The notes beneath the pieces are model-generated. The model did no database searches. It was not told the DNA's origin and saw nothing but the letters and a program-made list of their open reading frames with translations. A program made the translations under genes and the position numbers. 64,000 nucleotides of DNA, taken from the IMG/VR virus record IMGVR_UViG_3300020437_000003, positions 81,972 to 145,971 of that record, one strand, 5' to 3'. Source of the DNA: a virus. Below, one piece after another: positions 26,517 to 35,597 of the stretch (positions within the stretch are counted from its first letter, which is position 1; every line of letters begins with the position of its first letter).

Positions 26517-27437
26517 ATGGATAAGAATTTCTACAATGAGGCTTCCGCCAAGAAGCTTGGGTGGGAACCTTCTTGGTTTGGAGAGAAATATTTTGATGAC
26601 AAATTAGTCAGAGAAATTAAAAAATGGCAGAGAGCAAGAAACCTAACAGCGGATGGCCTATGCGGACCTGCGACATTTAGAAGACTGTGGACTGAGAGAC
26701 AGTCCGAAATTACTAATTACAAGCCTGAAAGCAAACACTTCTCCAATTATATTGTTTACAACGGTGATTTTGTACCAATTGATTGGGACAAGTTTGTCTT
26801 GTGGTCCGAGAAGGGTGGGATAGAGACACCGGCTGGTAATTACTACGATTATTCCGGCCGACCAAAAAGACAAATCAGATATTTTGTTAATCATTGGGAT
26901 GTCTGCTTAAACTCTAAATCTTGTCAAAATGTGCTCAATCGACGAGGAGCATCAGTTCATTTTCTTATCGATAACGATGGAACTATCTATCAAACTATGG
27001 ATCTTCAACACGCAGCTTGGCATGCTGGTTCAAATAGAACTAACAGACCTTCTGTCGGTGTTGAAATATCAAACGCTTATTATTTAAAATATCAAAACTG
27101 GTATACTAAACACGGCTTTGGTGAACGCCCTGTCATTGACGATGCTTGGGTGCACGGTGAAAAGCTTGAACCATTTACTGGGTTTTACCCTGTTCAGCTT
27201 GAAGCGTTAAAGAAACTTTGGGAAGCGATTCATCACGCAACAAATATCCCGTATCAAACACCCTTAAACCAGTTTGGTAGTACATCAACTAAATACGAGC
27301 AGCAGGTCGCTTATGGCAAGTTCTCTGGCTTTGTAAGTCATTATCACGTTAGTAAAAGAAAGATAGATTGTGCCGGTTTAGATATAAAAAGTCTATTAGA
27401 TGAAATATCTTGCACCAGTGAGGTGTTAGATGAATGA
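26517..27437 (+). CDS. N-acetylmuramoyl-L-alanine amidase endolysin
   Basis: The 306-residue product has an N-terminal peptidoglycan-binding helical repeat (LVREIKKWQRARNLTADGLC then GPATFRRLW, residues about 29-59). An Amidase_2 domain follows, with the metal-binding FVNHWDVC, the SVHFLIDNDGTIYQ strand pair and HAAWHAGSN (about 162-170), then VGVEISN. It cleaves the bond between sugar and peptide in the cell wall at lysis. No signal peptide is visible, so it probably needs a holin, which I did not identify. The next gene overlaps by four bases and encodes a secreted protease. Confidence 0.9.
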   Translation: MDKNFYNEASAKKLGWEPSWFGEKYFDDKLVREIKKWQRARNLTADGLCGPATFRRLWTERQSEITNYKPESKHFSNYIVYNGDFVPIDWDKFVLWSEKGGIETPAGNYYDYSGRPKRQIRYFVNHWDVCLNSKSCQNVLNRRGASVHFLIDNDGTIYQTMDLQHAAWHAGSNRTNRPSVGVEISNAYYLKYQNWYTKHGFGERPVIDDAWVHGEKLEPFTGFYPVQLEALKKLWEAIHHATNIPYQTPLNQFGSTSTKYEQQVAYGKFSGFVSHYHVSKRKIDCAGLDIKSLLDEISCTSEVLDE

Positions 27438-27949
27438 TGTTTGTCAATTTATTATTTCTGATGATGGGACTACAGTCAGCAAACTACGCTGAGATAGTGA
27501 GGACTCGCACGCACGAATGGCAGATGGCACCCGGTATAACAGTATGCAACAATTCTGGTGTGCATAGTTATCGTGTTTCTCAGTCTGTAAAATACTGGGA
27601 AAGACTTGGCTATAAATTTGATTACATTAGATACGATGACAGTATTAGTTGCGGTGAGCCCAGATATGGTGAGATTATTATAACGTTGCCAAATCAAGAA
27701 TTTGACTTTGGAAATCATTTGGCTTCCACAAGGATTACAATCTCAAACAAAACAAAAGAAATTGTTAAGGCAAAAATATTTGTATTTCCTAAAACTGCTA
27801 ATAAAGAAAGAGTCATTGAGCACGAATTAGGACACGCTCTTGGTTGGCCACATATCAATCAGCCCTTTCATATAATGAACTCTAATTGGCACACCGGCGG
27901 CCATAATTCAAGTGGTTTGAAACTTTTCTATAAAAATTATGTGGATTAA
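27434..27949 (+). CDS. Secreted metzincin-type zinc protease
   Basis: The 171-residue product begins with a hydrophobic signal-like segment (residues 2-15). It carries HELGHALGWPH (130-140), the extended HExxHxxGxxH zinc motif, followed by HIMN (146-149), which fits the metzincin Met-turn. Overall it looks like a minimal matrixin- or archaemetzincin-like protease. Overlapping the endolysin gene suggests joint expression at lysis, perhaps to digest envelope proteins. I know of few such proteases in T4-like phages. Confidence 0.75.
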   Translation: MMFVNLLFLMMGLQSANYAEIVRTRTHEWQMAPGITVCNNSGVHSYRVSQSVKYWERLGYKFDYIRYDDSISCGEPRYGEIIITLPNQEFDFGNHLASTRITISNKTKEIVKAKIFVFPKTANKERVIEHELGHALGWPHINQPFHIMNSNWHTGGHNSSGLKLFYKNYVD

Positions 27950-27964
27950 AGTTATAATATTTTA

Positions 27965-28831
27965 ATGAAGTTTGAATACGATAATATCGTGATTGGCAGC
28001 GATTTAAAATCTTTATTATTTGCATTTATCAATCAATACCCAATTTTCTTCACAGAGCAAAACAAGCCACATCAATTTGATTTCTTTGTTGACTATCACA
28101 ATGACGGTTCCAACAGTTTTAAATCCTTTAACAATATTTATAAGTTTGGAATACAAAAGATTGATATGTGGGAAAGGTTATATTTTCTATTGTCTATGCA
28201 AGGACTATTGCCACTCGCAGATATTTGTGATACAATAAGATATGATGGCGAAAGATTAGTTTGTTCAACAGAGTATTCAAAATTATGCGAGATAAAATTT
28301 AAAAATTGTTTTTATGGTGGGGATAATAAAACATACAAATTAATTAATTTAAAGGAGCCCAAAAATGTTAGATATAAGGTCTACGATAAAATTGCTTTTA
28401 CATCAGGTGGCAAACACGATATCGACTACTTCCAGACAGACGATGATTTTGTTAGCAAAGTATGGTTTTTCTCAAGTGACAGAATTTGCGGGAATACTGG
28501 TGTTAAAGATGCTTATGTTTTATCAACACTCACTTATGAGCAGTTGAATGATCCGTCATTTACTAACACAATGGCAAGATTTAAGCTATTATCGATTATG
28601 AAAGAGAACGGGATGCGGGGCAAACAAAACGGCTTTACTAAGAATGGAACACCGCGACACTATGATTTCAAGGCTCACAATATTGAACGCAAAAAATTAA
28701 AGATAGAGCAGCCACATTGGATTGAGAATGATCGAATAAAAAAAATTAATTCCGATGTGTCTAAATTATTAAATCAAATCAATCATGATGTTTTGATGAA
28801 CTATGAGTATCTAAATGGAAACAAGCTTTAG
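27965..28831 (+). CDS. Conserved hypothetical protein, possible Rossmann-like start
   Basis: The 288-residue product begins with a strand-turn-helix (YDNIVIGSDLKSLLFAF, 5-21) resembling a dinucleotide-binding start but lacking the GxGxxG triplet. Later segments include FGIQKIDMWERLYFLLSMQG and DTIRYDGERLVC. It overlaps the next gene, a sugar nucleotidyltransferase-like protein, by 17 bases, so the two may act together. No catalytic residues can be named. Confidence 0.5.
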   Translation: MKFEYDNIVIGSDLKSLLFAFINQYPIFFTEQNKPHQFDFFVDYHNDGSNSFKSFNNIYKFGIQKIDMWERLYFLLSMQGLLPLADICDTIRYDGERLVCSTEYSKLCEIKFKNCFYGGDNKTYKLINLKEPKNVRYKVYDKIAFTSGGKHDIDYFQTDDDFVSKVWFFSSDRICGNTGVKDAYVLSTLTYEQLNDPSFTNTMARFKLLSIMKENGMRGKQNGFTKNGTPRHYDFKAHNIERKKLKIEQPHWIENDRIKKINSDVSKLLNQINHDVLMNYEYLNGNKL

Positions 28832-29702
28832 GCTACATATGGCTGGGATTATCCCCATAGCTAATATTAAAACAGATCACGATAACCCACTGCCAGAGGT
28901 TATGTTACCGGTTGACAATGGCTTCACCGCCATACAGAAGTCGGTGTATGAATGTGCACTGGCTGGTTGTAGCACAATATGGATTGTTGCTAATGATGAT
29001 ATGGCGCCAATTATACGTCACACAGTTGGTGATTGGATATATGACCCGGTTTATTACAATAGAATGTCAAAATTCTCAAGCCAAGAAAGAAAAGAGATAC
29101 CTATTTACTACGTTCCTATTCACCCGAAGGACAGAGACAGAAGAGACTCTTATGGATGGTCGGTCCTTTGTGGCCAGTTAACAGCTTGGCATACAGCTAA
29201 CAAAATATCGTCTTGGTTAACGCCAGATAAGTATTATGTATCATTTCCGTTAGGTTTTTTCGATTTTTCGGTCGTTAGGGAAAATAGAAAACTAATTCGA
29301 GACAAGAAAAACAACTTTTTCTTTACATTTAATAACAAAAACATTAAAAATGATTTGCCACTTTCATTTACAATGTTTGGAGAGGATTTTAAAAAATGCA
29401 GAAAGCACATCAACAGAGAAACCACAAGGGAGTTTTTACCCCCTTCACCCGACCAGCCTTTTCCTTCGGAAAAACTCCCCTTGAAGGAGAGGTGGACGGC
29501 TCGCCACTTCCCTTTGAGCGTTGTTTTCCATTCGGTGATGACGAACAGCAAGACGACGAAGATTGAAACTCCGTGGTTTTATGATGCACACCAGTGGACA
29601 CAGTATAAAGAATATATGTCCTCCGATAATCTTATTAAAAAGCCTTATTCAGAACTGATTAGACCACATACGCACGAAAAGTTTCCTTTTGAAGAAATTT
29701 AG
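28815..29702 (+). CDS. Nucleotidyltransferase-like protein (GalU-type N-terminus)
   Basis: The 295-residue product has GIIPIAN (12-18), PLPEVMLPVDNGFTAIQKSV (about 25-44) and CALAGCSTIWIVAND, matching the layout of sugar-phosphate nucleotidyltransferases (PKEMLPV then VEE-AGI). The usual GxGTR nucleotide loop is not intact. The C-terminal half is basic and unlike the family. Start could be the ATG at 28815 or at 28839; neither has a strong ribosome binding site. It may relate to surface-sugar chemistry together with the phosphomannomutase at 48797. Confidence 0.45.
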   Translation: METSFRLHMAGIIPIANIKTDHDNPLPEVMLPVDNGFTAIQKSVYECALAGCSTIWIVANDDMAPIIRHTVGDWIYDPVYYNRMSKFSSQERKEIPIYYVPIHPKDRDRRDSYGWSVLCGQLTAWHTANKISSWLTPDKYYVSFPLGFFDFSVVRENRKLIRDKKNNFFFTFNNKNIKNDLPLSFTMFGEDFKKCRKHINRETTREFLPPSPDQPFPSEKLPLKERWTARHFPLSVVFHSVMTNSKTTKIETPWFYDAHQWTQYKEYMSSDNLIKKPYSELIRPHTHEKFPFEEI

Positions 29703-29704
29703 AC

Positions 29705-29738
29705 TTGCAATGTACGGTCATATTGATTATACTATTTA
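29705..29738 (+). promoter_or_regulatory. Sigma-70-like promoter with ACTATTTA motif
   Basis: TTGCAA (29705-29710), 17 bp, TATACT (29728-29733). The octamer ACTATTTA (29731-29738) overlaps the -10 box, so this polymerase gene could be read by both the early and the putative late system. It lies 26 bases before the ATG. Confidence 0.65.
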
Positions 29739-29763
29739 AATACATTTATTTCAGGAGGGATGT

Positions 29764-32700
29764 ATGGCAGAGCGGGTTTACTCTAAAATTAAATTTGTAG
29801 GACTGCACGCGCACAGTGTGGCTGGTTCTATCTTTGATGCTATTGGATATCCACAGGATCATATGGATTTTGCATATGAGAACGGATGTGAAGCACTAGC
29901 ACTAACAGATCACGGTAATATGAACGGGCTAGCTTATCAGGTGTTGCATGCCAAGAAAATGCAAGAGGCCGGTAAAGAGTTCAAGCCGATTTTTGGTTGT
30001 GAAGCATATTTCACTCCCTCCATTACAGAGTGGCGCGATGCCTATGAGCAAGCTATGGCAGACAAGAAGCGCGCCCGTTCAATCAAGAAAGACGCTCAAT
30101 CTGGCGCTACCGTTGAGGACGAGGGCAATAGTAAACAAGTTCAAGATATTTTACGTCGCCGGCGTCACCTTGTCCTGCTAGCGCAGAATCAAACTGGGCT
30201 GAACAATCTATTTAAGTTGGTATCCGAATCATATCAACCGGAGAATTTTTACCGCTACCCACGTATTGACTATGCGCTATTGGAAAAGTACAATGAGGGC
30301 ATCATCGCTTCTTCTGCTTGTCTTGGCGGGGTGTATGCAGGTAACTACTGGGAAAATCGAGAGGAAGGCGATGAAGCCGTGCTTGAAGCTATGCGTGAAA
30401 CAACAGCACGTATGGTGGACATTTTCGGTGATCGCTGGTATGCCGAGATCCAGTGGAATAATATTAAAGAGCAACATGAATTGAACAAATATGTAATTCA
30501 AGTTGCCAAAGAGTTTGGCGTTGGACTGGTTTCTACAGCCGATAGCCATTACCCCAACCCTGACGCTTGGAAGGACCGTGAGCTTTACAAGCGTCTTGGT
30601 TGGCTTGGCAAAGGCACTCCATCTTGGGCTGAAGGCGAATCAGAGTTGCCAGATGGCGTCGAAGAGATTGGTTACGAGCTATACCCTAAGAATGGGGATC
30701 AGATGTGGGAGAGTTACAAGCAATACTCTAAGGAACAAGGTTTTGATTATGATGATGACTTGGTTTTGCAAAGTATTGAAGAAACGCACCGTATCGCCTT
30801 TGAGCGCATTGAAAAGTTTTTGCCGGATAATACCGTTCGTTTGCCTGAATTCGTCGTTCCAGCAGGGTTTACGGCCACGCAAGCACTTGTAAACTATGCG
30901 CTTGAGGGACTAAAAGACAAAGGACTTCATACAAACAAAGAATATACCGATCGTCTGCGTCAAGAACTCAACGTTATTGATGACCGAGGATTCTCAAAGT
31001 ATTTCTTAACAATGAAGTCCATTGTTGATGTGGCAACTGATATGATGCTCACAGGCCCCGGTCGAGGATCTGCTGCAGGTTCGTTAGTTGCATACGCTCT
31101 TAATATCACAACAGTTGACCCGATTAAACACGGACTGCTGTTCTCTCGGTTTTTGCGATCAGACGCAACAGACTATCCAGATATCGATTATGATGTGTCT
31201 GATAGTATGACCTTGAAGGAGAAGCTGGTCGAAATGTGGGGTGAGGACTGTGTTGCTCCCATTTCTAATTGGAATACTCTGCAACTCAAGTCACTGATCA
31301 AAGATATTTCAAAATTGTACAACATCGAATTTACAGAAGTTAATACTGTAACCTCTATTATGATTCGAGAGGCTACACCCGCCGCTAAGCAGAAACACGG
31401 CATTCGAGCCGGTGTTTATAGTCCCACGTGGGAAGAGGTGATTGAATTCTCGCCAACATTGCGTGCATACCTTGATAAGTATCCAGCGGTTAAAACACAC
31501 GTTGAAGGTCTGGTTGGTCAGGTTCGTTCTTGTTCTCGACATGCTGGCGGTGTGGTCATCGCAGAGGACCTTGATAAGAGTATGCCCTTAATTAATTCAG
31601 GCGGCGTCCGTCAGGCTCCGTGGGCTGAAGGTCAGAACGTCAGGCACCTCGAACCGATGGGATTTATTAAGTTCGACTTACTCGGTCTCTCTACGCTCAA
31701 GATGATGGAAGGTGCTATTTATCACATCCTCAAGCGTCATCACGGAGTTGAGGAGCCAACCTTCGCTCAAGTGCGCGAATATTACGAAAAGAACTTACAC
31801 CCTGATGTAATCGATTTGAATGATCAGAATGTGTATAAAAATATCTTTCATAAGGGTAAATGGGCAGGTATCTTCCAGTTCACAGAGCACGGAGCACAAC
31901 AGTTCTGTACTCGAGTGAAGCCAACCAACATCATTGATGTGTCAGCTATCACATCTATTTATCGTCCGGGTCCACTAGCTGCTAATGTACACGACGAATA
32001 TGTTGAGGCAAAGGAAAGCCCACACTATATCCAGTATCTAAATGAAGACGCTCGCGAAATCACTGAGGAAACTTTTGGCTTTCTAATCTTTCAAGAACAG
32101 ATTGCACTGCTTGCTCACAAGCTTGGCGGCTTAACACTTGATGAAGGTAATATGCTTCGTAAAGTGTTGACAAAGAAGGGTACGGGTAAAGGCTCAGTGA
32201 AGAATAAACTTCATAGTAAGTTTATTGATGGATGCGTATCCAAGAAGATCCCACGAGATGAAGCGCAAGCTCTTTGGGATAAGTTTGAATATTTCTCTGG
32301 ATACGGTTTCAATAAGTCTCACGCCGTAAGTTATTCAATTATCTCCTACCAGTGTGCTTGGCTATTCAACTACTACCCTGCTGAATGGATGGCAGCTTTC
32401 TTGGACAAAGAGCCAGAATCTCGTAAGGAAAAAGCAATCAACATTGCCAAGAAATATGGATTCGAGATTGCCGCCTTAGATATTAATAAATCTGGTACTG
32501 TCTGGGAGATTAGTGACGATGGTAAAACACTTATTCAACCATTGACATCGATTAAGGGCCTAGGTATGGCAGCCATCGAGCAAGTGTTGGAAAATAGACC
32601 ATTCATGAATGCCGAAGATCTTCTATTCCGCGAAGATATTTCGTATAGCAAACTCAATAAGAAAGCGCTCGATGCACTTTGCCGCGGCGGTGCACTAGAC

Positions 32701-33198
32701 AATATTGTAGATGATCGTTTTACGGGACGTAAACATTTCTGGTCTGCTTGTATTGTTGAGCGTCCTAAGAACTTGAAGAAATTTAGCGAGAACATTGATA
32801 TCTTTGCCCCCGAGGGTGACTTCTCTGAAGAGGAGATCATCCAGTTCAAAACCGAACTGATCGGTGTTTTCCCTATCAACCTCGTTATTTCTACAGAAAC
32901 TATTGAAAAGCTTAAGGAAAAGTACATTCCACCCATCTCTGAATTTGATGAAGAGTTGCAAATTTGTTGGTTTATCCCACGTAAGATTGTTGAGAAGAAA
33001 ACTAAGAATGGTAAACTTTATTGGATTATTGAGGCGATTGACTCAAACAATGAACTAACTAGAATTAGGTGCTGGGGAGTTAAGCCTGATAAAGATCAAG
33101 TTCATATCAACAGACCTTATATGAGCCGGCTTGACTACAATGAGCAGTGGGGATTTTCCACTCGTTCTATTCGGCACAATTTTAGATTGTTAGGATAA
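29764..33198 (+). CDS. dnaE: DNA polymerase III alpha subunit (DnaE-type, family C)
   Basis: This is probably the phage replicative polymerase. The 1144-residue product starts with a PHP domain with intact metal ligands (LHAH, 14-17, and TDHGN), often a proofreading or pyrophosphatase site. The polymerase core follows: GPGRGSAAGS, the catalytic Asp pair in PDIDYD (472-477), MGFIKFDLLGLSTLKMM with the third Asp, YRPGPL, and GYGFNKSHAVSYS. A helix-hairpin-helix region and an OB-like end follow. T4 uses a family-B enzyme instead. AGGAGG precedes the ATG. Confidence 0.95.
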   Translation: MAERVYSKIKFVGLHAHSVAGSIFDAIGYPQDHMDFAYENGCEALALTDHGNMNGLAYQVLHAKKMQEAGKEFKPIFGCEAYFTPSITEWRDAYEQAMADKKRARSIKKDAQSGATVEDEGNSKQVQDILRRRRHLVLLAQNQTGLNNLFKLVSESYQPENFYRYPRIDYALLEKYNEGIIASSACLGGVYAGNYWENREEGDEAVLEAMRETTARMVDIFGDRWYAEIQWNNIKEQHELNKYVIQVAKEFGVGLVSTADSHYPNPDAWKDRELYKRLGWLGKGTPSWAEGESELPDGVEEIGYELYPKNGDQMWESYKQYSKEQGFDYDDDLVLQSIEETHRIAFERIEKFLPDNTVRLPEFVVPAGFTATQALVNYALEGLKDKGLHTNKEYTDRLRQELNVIDDRGFSKYFLTMKSIVDVATDMMLTGPGRGSAAGSLVAYALNITTVDPIKHGLLFSRFLRSDATDYPDIDYDVSDSMTLKEKLVEMWGEDCVAPISNWNTLQLKSLIKDISKLYNIEFTEVNTVTSIMIREATPAAKQKHGIRAGVYSPTWEEVIEFSPTLRAYLDKYPAVKTHVEGLVGQVRSCSRHAGGVVIAEDLDKSMPLINSGGVRQAPWAEGQNVRHLEPMGFIKFDLLGLSTLKMMEGAIYHILKRHHGVEEPTFAQVREYYEKNLHPDVIDLNDQNVYKNIFHKGKWAGIFQFTEHGAQQFCTRVKPTNIIDVSAITSIYRPGPLAANVHDEYVEAKESPHYIQYLNEDAREITEETFGFLIFQEQIALLAHKLGGLTLDEGNMLRKVLTKKGTGKGSVKNKLHSKFIDGCVSKKIPRDEAQALWDKFEYFSGYGFNKSHAVSYSIISYQCAWLFNYYPAEWMAAFLDKEPESRKEKAINIAKKYGFEIAALDINKSGTVWEISDDGKTLIQPLTSIKGLGMAAIEQVLENRPFMNAEDLLFREDISYSKLNKKALDALCRGGALDNIVDDRFTGRKHFWSACIVERPKNLKKFSENIDIFAPEGDFSEEEIIQFKTELIGVFPINLVISTETIEKLKEKYIPPISEFDEELQICWFIPRKIVEKKTKNGKLYWIIEAIDSNNELTRIRCWGVKPDKDQVHINRPYMSRLDYNEQWGFSTRSIRHNFRLLG

Positions 33199-33203
33199 AA
33201 AAT

Positions 33204-33806
33204 ATGAACGTAATGAGATATTATAGCCCGCTTCTCAAAGAGCCAGAGCTAAAAAATGAACCTGTCATTGTTAGGATTAATAAATTCGACGAAGCCACAG
33301 CAAAAGCTTTTTCAACAGCAATTATGAAGGCTCAAAACACAGGCCAGAACATAATACCAGTTATTATCGACAGTTATGGTGGTCAAGTTTATAGTTTGAT
33401 GTCAATGATATCCGATATCAAACACTCCAAAGTTCCAGTGGCAACAATAGTTCAAGGCAAGGCGATGTCTTGCGGTGCTATATTGTTTAGTTTTGGTGCT
33501 GAAGGTCATAGATATATGGATCCTGATTCGACGCTTATGATTCATGATGTTAGTTCTATGGGCTGGGGCAAAGTCGAAGAGATTAAAGCATCTGCTGAGG
33601 AAACTGATCGTCTTAATACGAAGATATATCATATGATGGCGGAAAACTGCGGTCATCACTCAGACTATTTTCTCGATATTGTGCACGATAAGGGGCATTC
33701 TGATTGGTTTTTAGAGCATGACGAGTGCCTGAAGCATAATTTAGCTAATCACAGCTACGTCCCAGACTTTAGTGTATCTATCAAGGTTGAATTTGGACTT
33801 CATTAA
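33204..33806 (+). CDS. ClpP-like serine protease, complete triad
   Basis: The 200-residue product has the ClpP fold: IDSYGGQVYSLMSM (56-69), GKAMSCGA with Ser89, LMIHDV with His114, and SDWFL with Asp167 in the position of the third catalytic residue. The N-terminus is short and lacks a processing peptide. No phage Clp ATPase is seen, so it may use a host unfoldase, or may act as a capsid-maturation protease as ClpP relatives do in some phages. It starts six bases after dnaE. Confidence 0.88.
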   Translation: MNVMRYYSPLLKEPELKNEPVIVRINKFDEATAKAFSTAIMKAQNTGQNIIPVIIDSYGGQVYSLMSMISDIKHSKVPVATIVQGKAMSCGAILFSFGAEGHRYMDPDSTLMIHDVSSMGWGKVEEIKASAEETDRLNTKIYHMMAENCGHHSDYFLDIVHDKGHSDWFLEHDECLKHNLANHSYVPDFSVSIKVEFGLH

Positions 33807-33840
33807 TCACTTAGCTCTACTTATATATGAGGGCTAACAA

Positions 33841-34554
33841 GTGTCAAATATTGATATCATAAGATGGAAAAGACTTATTAACGAGTTGACATTTTTAAAT
33901 GAAGAAGCTGAGTTAGTAGACTCTATAATTTACGAGTATAATAAGCACTTTCAAGCTTATTACGAGGAATTTTGTAGAAGAAACAATATCGATATCGATA
34001 AATTGAATAGAGAAAATCACGATAAGATTACGGAACTCTATTCAATAAATGAAGACAAAGAAACTGACGAGCAAAAAGTAATAGATATTGACCCCGAACA
34101 CGATAACGAAAATTTACCTTCAACATTTGCAAATTCACCGAACAATAATAAACAAACTGAATATGAGATGACTCAAGAAGAGCTTGAGATGCACGAGTCA
34201 TTTGTGAAGCTCTTTCGAGCGTTGGCATTAAAATTACATCCAGATAAGCTTAGTTCTTCCTTGACAACTGAAGAACGTGATGATATGATTGATATGTTCA
34301 ATAAAGCTAAAGAAGCTTTAGATGAAAGAAAATATTTTGTGTTGCTTGATTTAGCTTCCAAGTTTAAAATTAAGAGTCCTAAAAATTATAAACAGCAAAT
34401 CCGCTGGATGAAAAAAGAACTAAAAATGATGAAAGAACAAGTTAGCAAAAAGAAAACAACATATAATTATTCATTCTCTGAATGCGAAACTGATGAACAG
34501 AAAGACAATCTGATTCGTAAGTTTATCAAACATCTTTTCAATATAAACGTTTAG
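33841..34554 (+). CDS. J-domain (DnaJ-like) protein
   Basis: The start is a GTG at 33841. The 237-residue product has a helical N-terminus and an acidic, Asn-rich linker (70-108). A J-like domain follows: FVKLFRALALKLHPDK, with the diagnostic HPD at 133-135, and a following helix (MFNKAKEAL, about 152-160). It lacks the Gly/Phe and zinc-finger regions of full DnaJ. It could recruit the host DnaK to phage substrates. A basic helical C-terminus follows. Neighbouring ClpP and the co-chaperonins suggest a protein-quality set. Confidence 0.75.
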   Translation: MSNIDIIRWKRLINELTFLNEEAELVDSIIYEYNKHFQAYYEEFCRRNNIDIDKLNRENHDKITELYSINEDKETDEQKVIDIDPEHDNENLPSTFANSPNNNKQTEYEMTQEELEMHESFVKLFRALALKLHPDKLSSSLTTEERDDMIDMFNKAKEALDERKYFVLLDLASKFKIKSPKNYKQQIRWMKKELKMMKEQVSKKKTTYNYSFSECETDEQKDNLIRKFIKHLFNINV

Positions 34555-34562
34555 GAGGCAAC

Positions 34563-35549
34563 TTGATTACAGATATTGTTTTGGGCATACAGCACGGTGA
34601 TGAGGGTAAAGGAAAGGTAACTCATCATTTACTTAAGAATGGCGACTACACACATTGCATACGCTTTAACGGTGGGTGTAACGCGGGCCACACTATCTTT
34701 CACAACGATAAGAAATTTGTTACCCACCATATTCCAGCATCGGTATTCTTTGGGATCCCGGCGATCATTGGGCCCGGATGTGTGGTTAACATTGACAAGT
34801 TTCTTAAAGAGCTAAACTATCTAGCAGAAAACGGGATTGACATTGAGAACAATGTTAAGATTGCTAGAAACGCTCATATTATTACTAAAGAACACGTAAC
34901 CGAAGATTCTAAAGACTATAAGATTGGCACCACTAAGTCTGGTAATGGTCCTGCGTATAGAGATAAGTTTCACAGATCAGGTGTTCGTGCCGAGAACGTA
35001 CCGCTGCTAGCTCCTTTTATTGTGGATATGCAAGAAGAATTATACGGTGGTGAGGAATCAGTTATTCTAATGGAAGGGGCCCAAGGCTTTTGGCTTGATG
35101 TGGATTGGGGTGATTACCCATTTGTGACAAGTAGCAACTGTGGTGTTGGTGCAGCCATCAATAATGGGATTGATCCTCGATCAATTCGTAATGTGTGGGG
35201 TGTTGCAAAAGTTTACGAAACTTATGTTGGAATGAAAAAATTTCAGCCAGAAGACAAAATATTTGAGACTATTCAAAAAGCAGGTTCAGAATTTGGTGCA
35301 ACGACCGGCCGCGTTCGGCAATGTAACTGGCTTGACTTTGAGAAACTTACTAGAGCTATTCGTATGAATGGAGTAAACAAGCTGATCTTTAATAAAGTTG
35401 ATGTACTACGTGAAGTTAAAAGTTGGGGTATGAAAAATCCAGACGCTTTCTTTGCTGATGGTGAAGACGGCTTTATGAAATTTATCACCGACAATGCCCC
35501 AGAATGTGTAGATGAAATTTTCTTCTCTGCATCCCCAAAAACTATTTGA
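34563..35549 (+). CDS. purA: Adenylosuccinate synthetase (PurA-like, short form)
   Basis: This enzyme makes adenylosuccinate from IMP, aspartate and GTP. Start is the TTG at 34563 after AGGAGG. The 328-residue product has the GTP loop HGDEGKGK with the catalytic Asp13, NAGHT with His43, GTTKSGNGPAYRDK, MEGAQGFWLDVDWG, YPFVTSSN and GATTGRVRQ. It is about 100 residues shorter than E. coli PurA, similar to archaeal and phage PurZ forms. Typical PurZ, which makes a 2-aminoadenine precursor, has Ser at the Asp13 position; Asp here favours ordinary PurA, though a PurZ0-type activity is not excluded. Confidence 0.9.
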   Translation: MITDIVLGIQHGDEGKGKVTHHLLKNGDYTHCIRFNGGCNAGHTIFHNDKKFVTHHIPASVFFGIPAIIGPGCVVNIDKFLKELNYLAENGIDIENNVKIARNAHIITKEHVTEDSKDYKIGTTKSGNGPAYRDKFHRSGVRAENVPLLAPFIVDMQEELYGGEESVILMEGAQGFWLDVDWGDYPFVTSSNCGVGAAINNGIDPRSIRNVWGVAKVYETYVGMKKFQPEDKIFETIQKAGSEFGATTGRVRQCNWLDFEKLTRAIRMNGVNKLIFNKVDVLREVKSWGMKNPDAFFADGEDGFMKFITDNAPECVDEIFFSASPKTI

Positions 35550-35574
35550 CTTCCCCGTCAATACTGATTATAAT
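35546..35574 (+). promoter_or_regulatory. Sigma-70-like promoter upstream of dUTPase and methylation genes
   Basis: TTGACT (35546-35551), 17 bp, perfect TATAAT (35569-35574), overlapping the purA stop. It can drive the GapR-like gene, dUTPase and the restriction/methylation cluster. Confidence 0.85.
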
Positions 35575-35597
35575 TTAGGTACACTTAGGAGGTAAAA

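Noticed and set aside
34563-35549. Direct call of PurZ (2-aminoadenine synthesis)
   Set aside because: The GTP loop keeps Asp13 where classical PurZ has Ser, so PurA is the safer call; the alternative is listed as a finding.
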